Source: Halomonas sp. LBP4
GTDB taxonomy: Bacteria; Pseudomonadota; Gammaproteobacteria; Pseudomonadales; Halomonadaceae
DNA length: 64,000 nt
Reading direction: 5' to 3'
NCBI RefSeq assembly: GCF_003202205.1
Contig: NZ_PDOG01000003.1
Span: forward strand, 141,761 to 205,760
Shown: one piece after another, positions 9,977-20,492 of the stretch
Position numbering within the stretch: the stretch's first letter is position 1
Layout of the letters: every line of letters starts with the position of its first letter
Made by a program: the position numbers and the translations under genes
The notes under the pieces: model-generated
The model's input: the letters and a program-made list of their open reading frames with translations, nothing else
Told to the model about the DNA's origin: nothing
Database searches by the model: none

Positions 9977-10510
9977 TCAGATGATGGCTGTAAGGCTAAG
10001 GAATCCGCGTCCGTCGGGCAATGGCTCGAGTGACGCCTCCATGGGCTCGCTCGACTTGCGCGCGATATCGAGCAGTCCCAGGCCGGCGCCGGAGTGTGGC
10101 TCCGCGTCGCGCGGCTGGCGGAGCTGCTGCTTGTAGGCCTGCTTCAATGCCTGCTTGTCGAGACCGCGCAGCGTCTCGATGGTCGCGACCACACGCTCGC
10201 CATCCTCCCGTTCGACGAGGTTGCCGGCCGAGACGACATAGTGTCCCTGCTCGTTTCTGGCGACCGCCACCGTGGCCGAGGCGCCTTCCTCGTCGTAGCC
10301 CTGCCGGAGGGCATAGTGGCGGATGTTCTGGGTCATCTCGATATAGGCGGCGAAGACGTCCATGGCGGCAGAGGGGGCCGCGTCCTGGGAGTGCAGGTAA
10401 TTGCGCAGGGCATTGCCGATCTCCTCGATCAGGCTGCGCGATATGGGGCCGTTGAAACACAGCATGATGCGCTGTTGCAGGTAGCTTTCACGCATGCCTA
10501 ACAGGTCCAT
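9977..10510 (-). CDS. siaB: SiaB family protein kinase
   Basis: This 177-residue protein is the kinase arm of the Sia circuit; in Pseudomonas SiaB phosphorylates SiaC and so turns off SiaD. The sequence shows a GHKL/anti-sigma-like fold: an N-terminal helix pair with MTQNIRHYALRQGY (N-box-like Asn) and a C-terminal G-box-like HSGAGLGLLDIAR. It starts with ATG 8 bp after the siaA stop. No membrane segment or signal peptide is present. The assignment rests on position between siaA and siaC, length, and the ATP-lid motifs. Confidence 0.88.
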   Translation of the reverse strand: MDLLGMRESYLQQRIMLCFNGPISRSLIEEIGNALRNYLHSQDAAPSAAMDVFAAYIEMTQNIRHYALRQGYDEEGASATVAVARNEQGHYVVSAGNLVEREDGERVVATIETLRGLDKQALKQAYKQQLRQPRDAEPHSGAGLGLLDIARKSSEPMEASLEPLPDGRGFLSLTAII

Positions 10511-10518
10511 GACACCTC

Positions 10519-12606
10519 CTATTGCGGTTGACCCGTCCCGGCGGGGGAATCGGTGGGTGGTTCCCGGTGGGTGTCGTGCTCCCGGTTCCGCTGTCGGACG
10601 TCGGTGTCCCGGGTGAAACGAAACCCCAGCAGGGTGATGTCATCGCGCTGCGGCAGGCTGCCCTGGTAGGCGCGCAGCTCGGTCTCGAAGGCCACCATCT
10701 GCTCGTCGATGGGGCGCCGGGCCTGGGCCTTGAGCATCGCCTCGAAGCGGCGGGTGCCGAACCCGAAGCCGTCATCGCCTCCCGACTGGTCGAGGAAGCC
10801 GTCGGTACACAGCGAGTAGGTCCAGCCCAGGTGCAGCGGTGCGCTCTGGTTCTGATAGGTGACGGGGCGCCAGTGCCCCAGGGCCTGCCTGTGGCCCGGC
10901 AGTCGTTCCAGGGTGGCGCCATCCGTGGCATAGAGGCCGATCTTGGCGCCGGAGAAGGTCAACCGTCGCGCCTGGAGGTCCACCCAGACCAGGCCGATGT
11001 CCATGTTGGTGGCGATCGAGGCGGGCAACTGGTCGGGGCGTAGCGTGTCACGGTTCTGGCGGTCGGTTTCGACCAGGATGGCGGCGGGGTCCTCGGGGCC
11101 GACCTGCAGGATGGCGTGGTCGATGATGGCGCGGGCCAGCATGGTCATCAGCGAGCCCGGCACGCCATGGCCGGCACAGTCGACGACCCCCATCAGGTAG
11201 CCGCGGTCGGTGGCCCGGAAGACGTAGAAATCGCCGCCGACCGTATCGCGGGGCTTCCACAGCACGCCGTGGGCATGCTCGAGGTGGAGATCGAGCTGGC
11301 GGTCGGGGAGGATGGCCCGCTGGATGATGCTGGCGTATTGCAGCGAGTCGCCGATCTGCTGGTGCGCCGCCGCCATCTCGGCATTCGCCTGCTCCAGGGC
11401 CCGGGTGCGTTCGCGCACCTTGCCCTCGAGCTCCTGGGTATGGCGCTCGACCTGGTCCGCCATGCGGGAAAAGGCCTGGGACAGTTCGCCGATCTCGTCG
11501 TTGCGGGACGTCGGAAGCCGCGAGTCGTAGTGCCCGTCGGCGATGGCCTGGGCCGAGAGCTTGAGGCGATTCAGCGGGGTGAGGATCAGCCTGTCGATGG
11601 CGTAGGCGAAGGCCATCAGGAGGATGCCCAGGACCAGGGTCAAGGCGATGAACAGCGACCACAGCCAGCGCCGTTCGAGGATCGGGGCGACGCCGAGGTC
11701 GAGGGCGGTGATCAGGTGCCAGTCGATCTCGGGAATATAGCCGACCGAGAGCAGGCGCTCACGCCCCTCGAGGGTCGCCCAGAGGGTCTCGACACGCTCG
11801 GGCGACTGTCGCGATGCCTGCATGGCGTCGGTCAGGCGCTGCTGCTGCTCGGCGTCGCCGAGCAGGGAGTGAACGGTCTGCCCTTCGTCGATATCGCCGT
11901 CGCCGGCCCCGGAGCTGAAGGCGATGCGCTCCAGGGAGGGATGAGCCTGCAGGGCACCCTGGCGGTCGACGATCATCGGGGTCAGCCCCGGGGCTTCATC
12001 GCGGACGAAGGCATCGAGAAAGTCGCTGAGGTCGAGCCCGGTGCCGGCCAGTCCCAGCGGGCCCTGGCCGTTGCGCACCACCACGTTGAACCAGACCTTG
12101 GTGACGCCGAGCTTGCGGTCGATATTGACGTTGAGGTTGTAGGGTTCGTCGCTGGCGATGGTGCCGAAGTACCAGGCATCGTCCGGGTCCTCGGCGTCGA
12201 GCCGATAGCGGGGCTGGCGCTGGTCGGGCTGGTCGTCGTCGCTGAAATAGTAATCGCCGCCGGCATCGGTGATGACGAAGTAGGAGCGGTCGGCGAAGGC
12301 GTGGCGAAAGCCATCGGCCTCTTCGAAGAAGCGGGCCCGCTTGTCGGGGTCCGATTCGTCCTCGAGCCACTGGCGCGTCACGACGGAGTCGGCGAGGCGT
12401 CGTGACAGGGCGAGTTCCCGCGATACCGGCGCCAGGATCTTCTGCATGTGCAGCAGGGTGTAGTTTTCGGCGTAGGCGTTGGCGAAATGACGGCGAATGT
12501 CGTCGATCGCCTGCCAGCCGATGATGGCGGCGGGGATCAGTGACAGTAAGCAGGCCAATAGCAAGGTCGCGGCCGACTTGCCTCTCAGCCCCCAGCGTGC
12601 AGCCAT
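10519..12606 (-). CDS. siaA: SiaA, membrane PP2C-type phosphatase with sensor domain
   Basis: This is the membrane sensor-phosphatase of the Sia circuit; in Pseudomonas it dephosphorylates SiaC and so activates c-di-GMP synthesis and aggregation. Order of domains in the 695-residue form: membrane helix (about 12-33), a periplasmic dCache-like sensor (about 40-305), a second helix (about 312-335), HAMP (about 338-390), a short coiled coil, and a PP2C/SpoIIE phosphatase (about 435-665) with metal-binding VGGDFYVF, VVDCAGHGVPGSLM and DGFLDQSGGDDG. ATG at 12606 is preceded by a GGGGAA-type ribosome-binding site. The farther ATGs at 12651 and 12657 lack one and would add 15-17 residues. An inverted repeat (CCGCGG, 12659-12676) lies just upstream. 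The ligand is unknown. Confidence 0.9.
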   Translation of the reverse strand: MAARWGLRGKSAATLLLACLLSLIPAAIIGWQAIDDIRRHFANAYAENYTLLHMQKILAPVSRELALSRRLADSVVTRQWLEDESDPDKRARFFEEADGFRHAFADRSYFVITDAGGDYYFSDDDQPDQRQPRYRLDAEDPDDAWYFGTIASDEPYNLNVNIDRKLGVTKVWFNVVVRNGQGPLGLAGTGLDLSDFLDAFVRDEAPGLTPMIVDRQGALQAHPSLERIAFSSGAGDGDIDEGQTVHSLLGDAEQQQRLTDAMQASRQSPERVETLWATLEGRERLLSVGYIPEIDWHLITALDLGVAPILERRWLWSLFIALTLVLGILLMAFAYAIDRLILTPLNRLKLSAQAIADGHYDSRLPTSRNDEIGELSQAFSRMADQVERHTQELEGKVRERTRALEQANAEMAAAHQQIGDSLQYASIIQRAILPDRQLDLHLEHAHGVLWKPRDTVGGDFYVFRATDRGYLMGVVDCAGHGVPGSLMTMLARAIIDHAILQVGPEDPAAILVETDRQNRDTLRPDQLPASIATNMDIGLVWVDLQARRLTFSGAKIGLYATDGATLERLPGHRQALGHWRPVTYQNQSAPLHLGWTYSLCTDGFLDQSGGDDGFGFGTRRFEAMLKAQARRPIDEQMVAFETELRAYQGSLPQRDDITLLGFRFTRDTDVRQRNREHDTHREPPTDSPAGTGQPQ

Positions 12607-12753
12607 GGCGAAGGTTCCCCAGGAATCCCGATGCAGGGTCGTGGTTATCATTGTCATACCGCGGGACTAGCCGCGGGCTGATGCTTTCGCACCAGAGTGA
12701 CATAAAGGGGGCGCCATGGCGAGGTGGCCGCGACGGATCGCGGCCAACGAAAA

Positions 12754-12781
12754 CGCCCCGGCCACTCGAGTGGCCGGGGCG
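12754..12781. terminator. Terminator after rnb
   Basis: A perfect 28-base palindrome (CGCCCCGGCCACTC and its complement) is followed on the minus strand by TTTTCG. It lies 27 bp beyond the rnb stop and upstream of siaA, so it insulates the sia operon from rnb. Confidence 0.8.
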
Positions 12782-12807
12782 CGTTTCCTCCGCACGGTCG
12801 AGACGCC

Positions 12808-14748
12808 TCAGACCACGGGGCGGCCCACCAGCGAGCGGGTCTCCTCGCGGGCCTCGGTCAGCGCCACGCGGAGGTGGTCGCCGAGCTTGAAGCGCTCCTC
12901 GCCCTCGATCTGGATGCGGCCTTCCTTGTCGTCGATCACCACCTTGTCGCGGTCGCTGTGCATCAGCGGGGCCGGGATGAAGGCGGTGGCGCCGTTGGCG
13001 GTCAGGCGCACGCGCATGCCGCCACGGTTGATGGCGATGATCTCGGCGTCGAAGGTCTCCTGGGCCTCGGCGGCCGGGGTCAGGTAGCGCACGTAGAGCC
13101 AGTCCTTGACGTCGCGCTCGGCCATGCGGTTGAGCCGGCGGCGCTCGGTGAGCTGCTCGGTGAGCTGCTGGCTGGCCTCGGCCGGCGCCTGCTCGCCCTT
13201 GAGCACCCGCTTGATCAGTCGGTGGTTGACCATGTCGCCGTACTTGCGGATCGGCGAGGTCCAGGTGGCGTAGGCGGCCAGGCCCAGGCCGAAGTGGGGG
13301 CCGGGGAGGGCCGACATGCTGGTGAAGCCCTGGAAGCGGCGCAGGCGGGCGTCGAGCCAGGCATCCTCGCGCCCCTCGAGCTCGCGCTTGAGCTCCCGGT
13401 AGCGGGGCAGCTCGGTGAGCGCCTCGGGCTCCACCTGGATCTGCTGGGCGGCGAGGAACTCGTGGGCCGCCTCGGCCTTCTCGGGCTCGAAGGCGCGGTG
13501 CACGTTGAAGATGCCGTGGCCCACGTGTTCGGCCAGCAGCTGTGCGCAACAGGCGTTGGCGGCGATCATCGACTCCTCGATCATGCGGTTGGCGATGCGC
13601 CGCTCCTCGGTCCGGATGTCCAGCACGTTGCCGGCCTCGTCCAGGTCGAAGACATAGTCGGGGCGGTCCTTGAACACCAGGGCATGCTCGGCGCGCCAGG
13701 CGCTGCGCGCCTCGGTCATGGCCTCCAGGGCCTTGAGCTGCTCGCCGATCTCGTCCGCCGGCACCCAGTCGCCCCGGCCCTCGAGCCAGTCCGAGACCCG
13801 GTCATAGGCCAGCTTGGCCTTCGAGCAGGCGGTGGCGGCGAAGAAGCGGTAGTCGCCGAGGCTGCCGTCGGCGCCGATCTCCAGGGTACAGGCCAGTACC
13901 GGGCGCTCCTTGCCCTCCCACAGCGAGCAGAGGTCGTCGGCCAGCTGCTCGGGCAGCATGGTGACGTTCTGCCCCGGCAGGTAGACGGTGAAGGCGCGTG
14001 TGCGCGCCTCGAGGTCGGCGGCATGGCCCTCCTCGACATAGGCGGTGGGGTCGGCGATGGCCACCGTCAGGCGCCAGCCGCCGTTCTCGCCGGACTCGAT
14101 GCGCAGGGCATCGTCCATGTCGCGGGTCTTCTCGCCGTCGATGGTGAAGAAGGGCGCGGCGGTCAGGTCCTCGCGCTCGAGGCCCTCGTCGCGCAGCGGC
14201 CAGTCGTCGCCGGCGTCCGGACACTCCTGCTCCAGGGCGTGGCGGGCCAGGGTCACGCGCCACGGCACGGCCGGGTCGTCGGCCTTGGCCACCAACTCGT
14301 CGATCTGGGTGAAGAAGGCGCGGTCGTCGGGCTTGAGCGGATGGCGCACCAGGCGAGCCACCACCCAGTCGCCGTCGCCGATGCTCTCCTCGTCGAGGCT
14401 GCGCTTGATGCGCGCCTTGAGCACGTTCTTGATCGAGGGGTGGTCGGGCACCACGGCGAGGCGCCCCTCGCGCTTCTGGACCCGGGCGATGAAGCGTTGC
14501 AACCCGATCTCCAACAGGGCGGTCGGTTCCACGGACTTCTTGTCGCCCTCCTCGTGGACGACGGCCTCGACGCGGTCACCGTGCAGCACCTGCTTCATGG
14601 CGGGCGGCGGCACGAAGTAGGACTCGCCATCGTCGGTCTCGAGGAAGCCGAAGCCCCGGTCGGTGGCCTTGATCACGCCCTCGACGCGGGGCGTGTTGTC
14701 ACGGATCTGTTGCTTGAGCTGAGCAAGCATCGAGTTGTTCTGCAGCAT
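12808..14748 (-). CDS. rnb: Exoribonuclease II
   Basis: This is a processive 3'-5' hydrolytic exoribonuclease that degrades single-stranded RNA. The protein has 646 residues, close to the 644 of Escherichia coli RNase II. The N-terminus (SMLAQLKQQIRDNTPRVEG, then GFGFLE and SYFVPPPAMK) matches RNase II rather than the longer RNase R. Two cold-shock domains are followed by the RNB catalytic domain with the acidic cluster in RDMDDALR, and a C-terminal S1 domain ending near the stop. It stands alone between its own terminator and the GlcNAc operon on the other strand. Confidence in family and subfamily is high. Confidence 0.95.
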   Translation of the reverse strand: MLQNNSMLAQLKQQIRDNTPRVEGVIKATDRGFGFLETDDGESYFVPPPAMKQVLHGDRVEAVVHEEGDKKSVEPTALLEIGLQRFIARVQKREGRLAVVPDHPSIKNVLKARIKRSLDEESIGDGDWVVARLVRHPLKPDDRAFFTQIDELVAKADDPAVPWRVTLARHALEQECPDAGDDWPLRDEGLEREDLTAAPFFTIDGEKTRDMDDALRIESGENGGWRLTVAIADPTAYVEEGHAADLEARTRAFTVYLPGQNVTMLPEQLADDLCSLWEGKERPVLACTLEIGADGSLGDYRFFAATACSKAKLAYDRVSDWLEGRGDWVPADEIGEQLKALEAMTEARSAWRAEHALVFKDRPDYVFDLDEAGNVLDIRTEERRIANRMIEESMIAANACCAQLLAEHVGHGIFNVHRAFEPEKAEAAHEFLAAQQIQVEPEALTELPRYRELKRELEGREDAWLDARLRRFQGFTSMSALPGPHFGLGLAAYATWTSPIRKYGDMVNHRLIKRVLKGEQAPAEASQQLTEQLTERRRLNRMAERDVKDWLYVRYLTPAAEAQETFDAEIIAINRGGMRVRLTANGATAFIPAPLMHSDRDKVVIDDKEGRIQIEGEERFKLGDHLRVALTEAREETRSLVGRPVV

Positions 14749-15044
14749 GGATCACGATCGGGTGGCGGGAGTAAGGGAGCCACTATACGGATTCGCACCC
14801 TCGCCGCCAAACACTGGCCGCCGGCCACACGGCGAATCAGCCAGTTGCGCAGCCGCGGCCAGGATATCCGGGCACCGAGCCGTGGCACCTCACCGGGTCG
14901 TCACCCTCCGGCCATGGCAGGCGGCCGGCCGGTCGACCGGGCAGCGATCCGGTGGTCTGCGACCATGGTCGTAGCCATGTGGTATTTAACTGGTATCAAT
15001 GTGGAGCTATAGTGGTCTTACATTGGTAAGGCCAGGAGAGATCC
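14749..15044. promoter_or_regulatory. rnb / nag divergent spacer with candidate promoter and NagR sites
   Basis: The 296-bp spacer carries the start signals for rnb (minus) and the GlcNAc operon (plus). Close to the nag start, TATAGT at 15008-15013 is a good -10 box; the -35 at 14985-14990 (TTTAAC) is poor. Around it are four TGGT half-sites (14979, 14990, 15011 and 15024 approximately) in forms such as ACTGGTAT and AGTGGTCT, which resemble halves of the HutC/DasR/NagR operator. Autoregulation by the GntR protein is therefore likely. The rest (14760-14950) shows nothing distinctive. Confidence 0.45.
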
Positions 15045-15779
15045 ATGGATGCCCGTTTTCAGCAGTTGCGGCTCGACCCCCAGGGGGCGACCCCCCTCTA
15101 CCAGCAACTGGCGAGCCAACTGGAGCGCGCCATCGAGACCGGTGCCTGGGAGGCCGGCGAGGCGCTGCCCTCGGAGCGCAGTCTGGCCGAGTCCCTGGCG
15201 GTCTCGCGGATCACCGCCCGCAAGGCGCTGGATCGCCTGGCGGAGCTGGGATTGATCCGCCGCAGCCACGGCTCCGGCACCTTCATCACCCCGCGGCTCA
15301 ACCAGTCCCTGACCCGGCTGGTGAGCTTCACCGAAATGCTGACCCAGCGTGGCTTCACCCCGCGCTCCCACTGGCTCTCCCGCCGCCTCGCGTCGCCCAG
15401 CGCCGAGGAGGGCATGCGCCTGGGGCTGGGCGCCGATGCCAGGGTGGCGCGGCTCAGGCGGCTGCGCCTGGCCGACGACGTGGTCATGGCGGTGGAGGAG
15501 AGCTGCCTGCCAACCACCGTCCTGCCCGACCCGATGGCGGTGGAGACCTCCCTCTATGCGGTGCTGGAGGCGGCGGACAAGCCGGTGGCCCGGGCCCTGC
15601 AGCACGTCACCGCGATCAACGCCGATGCCGAACTCGCCGAGCTCGCCGAGGTGCCCCAGGGCCAGGCGCTGCTCAAGGTGACACGCCTGGGCTATCTGGG
15701 CGACGGCACCCCGGCGGAGCTCACCGTCACCTACTGCCGCACCGACTACTACGACTTCATGGTCGAGCTGACCCGCTGA
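15045..15779 (+). CDS. nagR: GntR/HutC-family regulator of GlcNAc use (NagR-like)
   Basis: This is a transcription repressor of the HutC subfamily; relatives (NagR, DasR) are released by GlcNAc- or GlcN-phosphates. The 244-residue protein has an N-terminal winged helix (about 15-75), with PLYQQLASQLERAI, LPSERSLAESLAVSRITARKAL and RSHGSGTFI, and a C-terminal UTRA effector domain ending in VTYCRTDYYDF. A GGAGAG ribosome-binding site precedes the ATG. It is the first gene of an operon with nagA 12 bp downstream, so its target is almost certainly this operon. The effector is inferred from the family. Confidence 0.9.
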   Translation: MDARFQQLRLDPQGATPLYQQLASQLERAIETGAWEAGEALPSERSLAESLAVSRITARKALDRLAELGLIRRSHGSGTFITPRLNQSLTRLVSFTEMLTQRGFTPRSHWLSRRLASPSAEEGMRLGLGADARVARLRRLRLADDVVMAVEESCLPTTVLPDPMAVETSLYAVLEAADKPVARALQHVTAINADAELAELAEVPQGQALLKVTRLGYLGDGTPAELTVTYCRTDYYDFMVELTR

Positions 15780-15791
15780 GGAGGAACGACC

Positions 15792-16894
<1,103 letters not shown>

Positions 16895-16904
<10 letters not shown>

Positions 16905-17914
16905 TGCTCGAGGAAGCCCGCAATGCCCCGGAACGCATCCGCGGCCAGCTGCAGCGCAATGCCGGCATGCTTGCCGAGCTGGGCGAGCAACTGCGCCTGG
17001 CGCCGCCACCGGCGGCGGTGACCGTGGCCCGCGGCAGTTCCGACCACGCCGCCAGCTACTTCGCCTACCTCTGCATGAAGCACCGCGGCATCCCGGTGGC
17101 CTCGCTGCCGCCGTCGCTGACCACCCTGGCCGAGGCCCCCTGGCGGCTCGCTGACCAGTTGGCGGTGGCGGTCTCCCAGTCGGGCCAGAGCCCGGACCTG
17201 GTGGCCACCCAGCGTGCCCTGGCCGCGGCCGGCGCCCGTACCCTGGCGCTGGTCAATACCCCGGAATCGCCGCTCGGCGCGGTCAGCGACCTGGAGGTGC
17301 CGCTCTACGCCGGCGAGGAGCACAGCGTCGCCGCCACCAAGAGCTACCTGGCGACGCTGGCCGCGATGGCCCAGTTGCTGGGCCACTGGAACGGGGATCG
17401 TGACCTGCTCGCCGCCCTGGACACCCTGCCGGCCCGGCTCGCCCGGGCCGCCGAGCAGGACTGGTCGGCGGCCATCGAGGCGCTGGCCGGCGTCGACAGG
17501 CTGATGGTGATCGGCCGGGGCGCCGGCCTGGCGGTGGCCCAGGAGGCAGCGCTCAAGTTCAAGGAGACCTGTGCCATCCAGGCCGAGCCCTTCAGCGGTG
17601 CCGAGGTGCGCCACGGCCCCATGGCGCTGATCGGCCCGGGCTACCCGGTGCTGGTGTTCGCCCCGCCGGGGCCGGAGCAGGCCGGGCTGCTGGAGCTGGC
17701 CGACTGGCTGGAGGGCATCGGCGCCCGGGTGCTGCTGGCCGCCGACGACGGCGTGACCCGGCGCCGGCTGCCGCTGGTGGATGCCGGCCACGAGGCGCTG
17801 CAGCCGCTCTCGGTGATCCAGAGCTTCTACGTGATGGTGGCCGGCCTGGCGGCGGCCCGGGGCAACGACCCCGATCGCCCCCGCCACCTCAACAAGGTGA
17901 CCCGCACCCTCTGA
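16895..17914 (+). CDS. nagB: SIS-domain glucosamine-6-phosphate deaminase (NagB-II type)
   Basis: This protein is predicted to convert glucosamine-6-phosphate to fructose-6-phosphate and ammonia. It has 339 residues and two SIS sugar-phosphate isomerase domains, like the isomerase half of GlmS but without the glutaminase domain. Motifs are VARGSSDHAASYFAYL, VAVSQSGQSPDLVA, EEHSVAATKSY and the C-terminal EPFSGAEVRHGPMALI. Such NagB-II enzymes replace the unrelated hexameric NagB in many proteobacteria, and no classical nagB is present here. ATG at 16895 lies inside the end of nagA; a second ATG at 16904 is three codons on. Context (nagR-nagA-here-nagF-nagE) decides the specificity. A related ketose or agaS-type role is the alternative. 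Confidence 0.88.
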
Positions 17915-17942
17915 CCCCATAACAACAAGTCGGGAGATTCCC

Positions 17943-20492
17943 ATGACGACTGCTACACGCCTGATCCTGCAGGCTCCCATCGACGGGGTGGTGATCCCCC
18001 TCGCCGAGGTGCCCGACCCGGTCTTCGCCGGGGGCACCCTGGGCGAGGGCATCGCCCTGGACCCTCTGGGCGAGTGCCTGCACGCCCCCTGTGACGGCGA
18101 GGTGGTGCAGTGCGCCCGCACCCGCCATGCCGTGACCCTGAGGACCGACGCCGGCCCGGAGCTGCTGCTCCACCTGGGCCTGGATACCGTCAACCTGGAC
18201 GGGGAGGGCATCGAGCTGCTGGTGGTGGTGGGCGACCGGCTGCGTGCCGGCGACCCGCTGTGCCGCTTCGATGCCGACCGCCTGGCCCGGGGCGCGAGCG
18301 CCCTGATCACCCCGCTGGTGATCACCGGGGCCGCCGGCTGGCGGCTGTGCCCGCCACACCCTGCCGCCGGCGCCCGGGTCGCCCTGGGCGAGCCCCTGCT
18401 GGCGCTGGAGGCGGTCGGTGGCGCGGCCGGACCGGGGGCCGGCGAGACGGGCCCGCTGCGTGAGCGCCCGCTCACCCTGGCCCTGGCGGCCGGGCTGCAC
18501 GCTCGCCCCGCGGCGCGCTTGCGGGCCATCGCCCGCGGCCATGGCGTGACGCTGAGGGTGCGCAGCGAGGCCGGCGAGGCCGATGCCGAGAGCCTGAGCG
18601 CGCTGATGAACCTGGGCCTGACCCGGGGCGTCGCCCTGACCCTCGCGGCCCGGGGCGAGGAGGCCGAGGCGGCCCTGGCGGACGCCGAGGCATTGCTGAC
18701 CACCCCGGAGGCGGACGACCACGGGGCGCCGACGCCCGAGACGGTGCCGGACCGGCCCCTGGCCGAGGGCGAGCTGGCGGGGCTGGTGGCGAGTCCGGGC
18801 CTGGCGCTGGGCCCATTGGTGGCCTATCGACCGCCGCTGCCCCGGGTCGCCCGGGATGGCGCCGGCGAGGTCGTGGAGTGGCCGCGGCTCAGCGCCGCCC
18901 TGGCGAGCGTCGGCGATGACCTGGCGCGAGCCGAGCGGGAGGCCCGGGCCCAGGGCCAGGCGGCGGAGGCGGAGATCTTCACCGCCCACCAGGCCTGGCT
19001 CGAGGATCCCGACCTGATCGAGGCGGCCCGGACGCGGATGGGGGCCGGGCGCGGGGCCGGCCAGGCCTGGCGCGAGGCCCTGGACGACGAGGCCGAGCGC
19101 CTCGCCGCCAGCGGCAATGCCCTGTTGGCGGGGCGGGTCGCCGACCTGCGCGACCTGCAGCAGCGGGTGATGGCCGAACTGGCCGAGCCCGGTGCGGCCG
19201 AGGACGAGGCGGTGCCCGAGGGCGCCATCCTGCTGGCCGAGGAGCTGACGCCCTCCCGGCTGGTGGCCCTGGCCGAGCGGCGTCCCGCCGGCCTCTGCCT
19301 GGCCGGTGGCGGCACCACCGCCCATGTGGCGATCCTGGCCCGGGCCCGGGGCATTCCCTGCCTGGTGGCCATGGGCGATGCCCTGGCGGGGCTGGCGAGC
19401 GAGCGGGCGGTACTGGACGGCGAGCGCGGCCGACTGGAAGTCTCGCCGAGCCCGGCGCGGCTGGCCGAAGTGGAAGCCCTGCTGGCGGAGCGGCGCCGCC
19501 GGGCCGAGGCGGAGCGGGAAGCGGCCCAGGCCCCGGCGGTGACCCGCGATGGCCGCGAGATCGAGGTGTGCGCCAATGTCGGGGGCAGCGAGGAGGCCTG
19601 CCTGGCGGCAGGGGCCGGGGCCGACGGCATCGGCCTGCTGCGCAGCGAGTTCCTGTTCCTCGAAGGTGACAGCGCGCCCGGCGAGGCCTTCCAGCGCGGC
19701 GAGTACCAGGCCGCCCTGGAGGCCCTGGGCGGCAAGCCGGTGATCATCCGTACCCTGGATATCGGCGCCGACAAGCAACTGCCCTACCTGCGCCTGCCCG
19801 CGGTGCCCAACCCGGCCCTGGGGGTGCGCGGCGTGCGTCTCTGGCAGAGCCAGCCCGAGCTGCTCGAGACCCAGCTGCGAGCCCTGCTCTCCGTCACGCC
19901 GCTGGCGAGCCTGCGCATCATGCTGCCCATGGTCACCGAGGCGGGGGAGTTGCGTCAGGTGCGCGAGCACCTGGAGGCCATCGCCGCCGAGCTGGGCCTG
20001 AGTGAGCGCCCGCAGCTGGGCGCCATGATCGAGGTGCCCAGCGCCGCGCTGTGCGCGGCGAGCCTGGCCGTCGAGGCCGACTTCCTCTCCATCGGCACCA
20101 ACGACCTGACCCAGTACACCCTGGCCATGGATCGCGAGGATCCCGAGCTGGCGGCGCGGGCCGATGTGGTGCACCCGGCGGTGCTGCGGCTGATCCGGGC
20201 CACCGTGGAGGGGGCCGCCGGTCGCTGCCCGGTCGGGGTGTGCGGCGCCGCCGCCGGGGATCCCCTGGCCGCGCCCCTGCTGGTGGCGCTGGGCGTCGAC
20301 GAGCTCTCCGTGGAACCGGCCCGGGTGCCGGCGGTCAAGGCCGCGCTGCGCCGGCTGGACGCCGCGGCCCTGGCGGCACGGCTTCCCGAGTTCCTGGCCC
20401 TGGACGACGCCGCCGCCGTGCGGCAGCGGCTGGGGGCCTGGCAGGCCCGGGTGGACGAGACAACAACAACGCTTCTCGAGAGGATCTCCTGA
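17943..20492 (+). CDS. nagF: PTS fusion protein EIIA(Glc-type)-HPr-EI for N-acetylglucosamine
   Basis: This 849-residue cytoplasmic protein carries three phosphotransfer modules in one chain, taking phosphate from phosphoenolpyruvate to the GlcNAc permease. The order is EIIA of the glucose family (about 1-150, phospho-His near 77 in LLLHLGLD), HPr (about 172-260, His near 186 in GLHARPAARL), and Enzyme I (about 280-849). Enzyme I has its His near 461 in GGTTAHVAILARARGIPC and C-terminal PEP-binding motifs such as GIGLLRSEFLF and LSIGTNDLTQYTLAMDRE. The design makes the GlcNAc system independent of a general PTS. Its stop overlaps the nagE start by one base. The fusion is known from pseudomonads and related bacteria. 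Confidence 0.94.
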   Translation: MTTATRLILQAPIDGVVIPLAEVPDPVFAGGTLGEGIALDPLGECLHAPCDGEVVQCARTRHAVTLRTDAGPELLLHLGLDTVNLDGEGIELLVVVGDRLRAGDPLCRFDADRLARGASALITPLVITGAAGWRLCPPHPAAGARVALGEPLLALEAVGGAAGPGAGETGPLRERPLTLALAAGLHARPAARLRAIARGHGVTLRVRSEAGEADAESLSALMNLGLTRGVALTLAARGEEAEAALADAEALLTTPEADDHGAPTPETVPDRPLAEGELAGLVASPGLALGPLVAYRPPLPRVARDGAGEVVEWPRLSAALASVGDDLARAEREARAQGQAAEAEIFTAHQAWLEDPDLIEAARTRMGAGRGAGQAWREALDDEAERLAASGNALLAGRVADLRDLQQRVMAELAEPGAAEDEAVPEGAILLAEELTPSRLVALAERRPAGLCLAGGGTTAHVAILARARGIPCLVAMGDALAGLASERAVLDGERGRLEVSPSPARLAEVEALLAERRRRAEAEREAAQAPAVTRDGREIEVCANVGGSEEACLAAGAGADGIGLLRSEFLFLEGDSAPGEAFQRGEYQAALEALGGKPVIIRTLDIGADKQLPYLRLPAVPNPALGVRGVRLWQSQPELLETQLRALLSVTPLASLRIMLPMVTEAGELRQVREHLEAIAAELGLSERPQLGAMIEVPSAALCAASLAVEADFLSIGTNDLTQYTLAMDREDPELAARADVVHPAVLRLIRATVEGAAGRCPVGVCGAAAGDPLAAPLLVALGVDELSVEPARVPAVKAALRRLDAAALAARLPEFLALDDAAAVRQRLGAWQARVDETTTTLLERIS

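Noticed and set aside
12724-15012. 762-codon plus-strand frame opposite rnb
   Set aside because: It is antisense to a complete RNase II with all catalytic motifs and shows only low-complexity composition.
17889-20174. 761-codon minus-strand frame opposite nagF
   Set aside because: It covers an intact EIIA-HPr-EI fusion, and its protein is Gly/Gln/His-rich with no motif.
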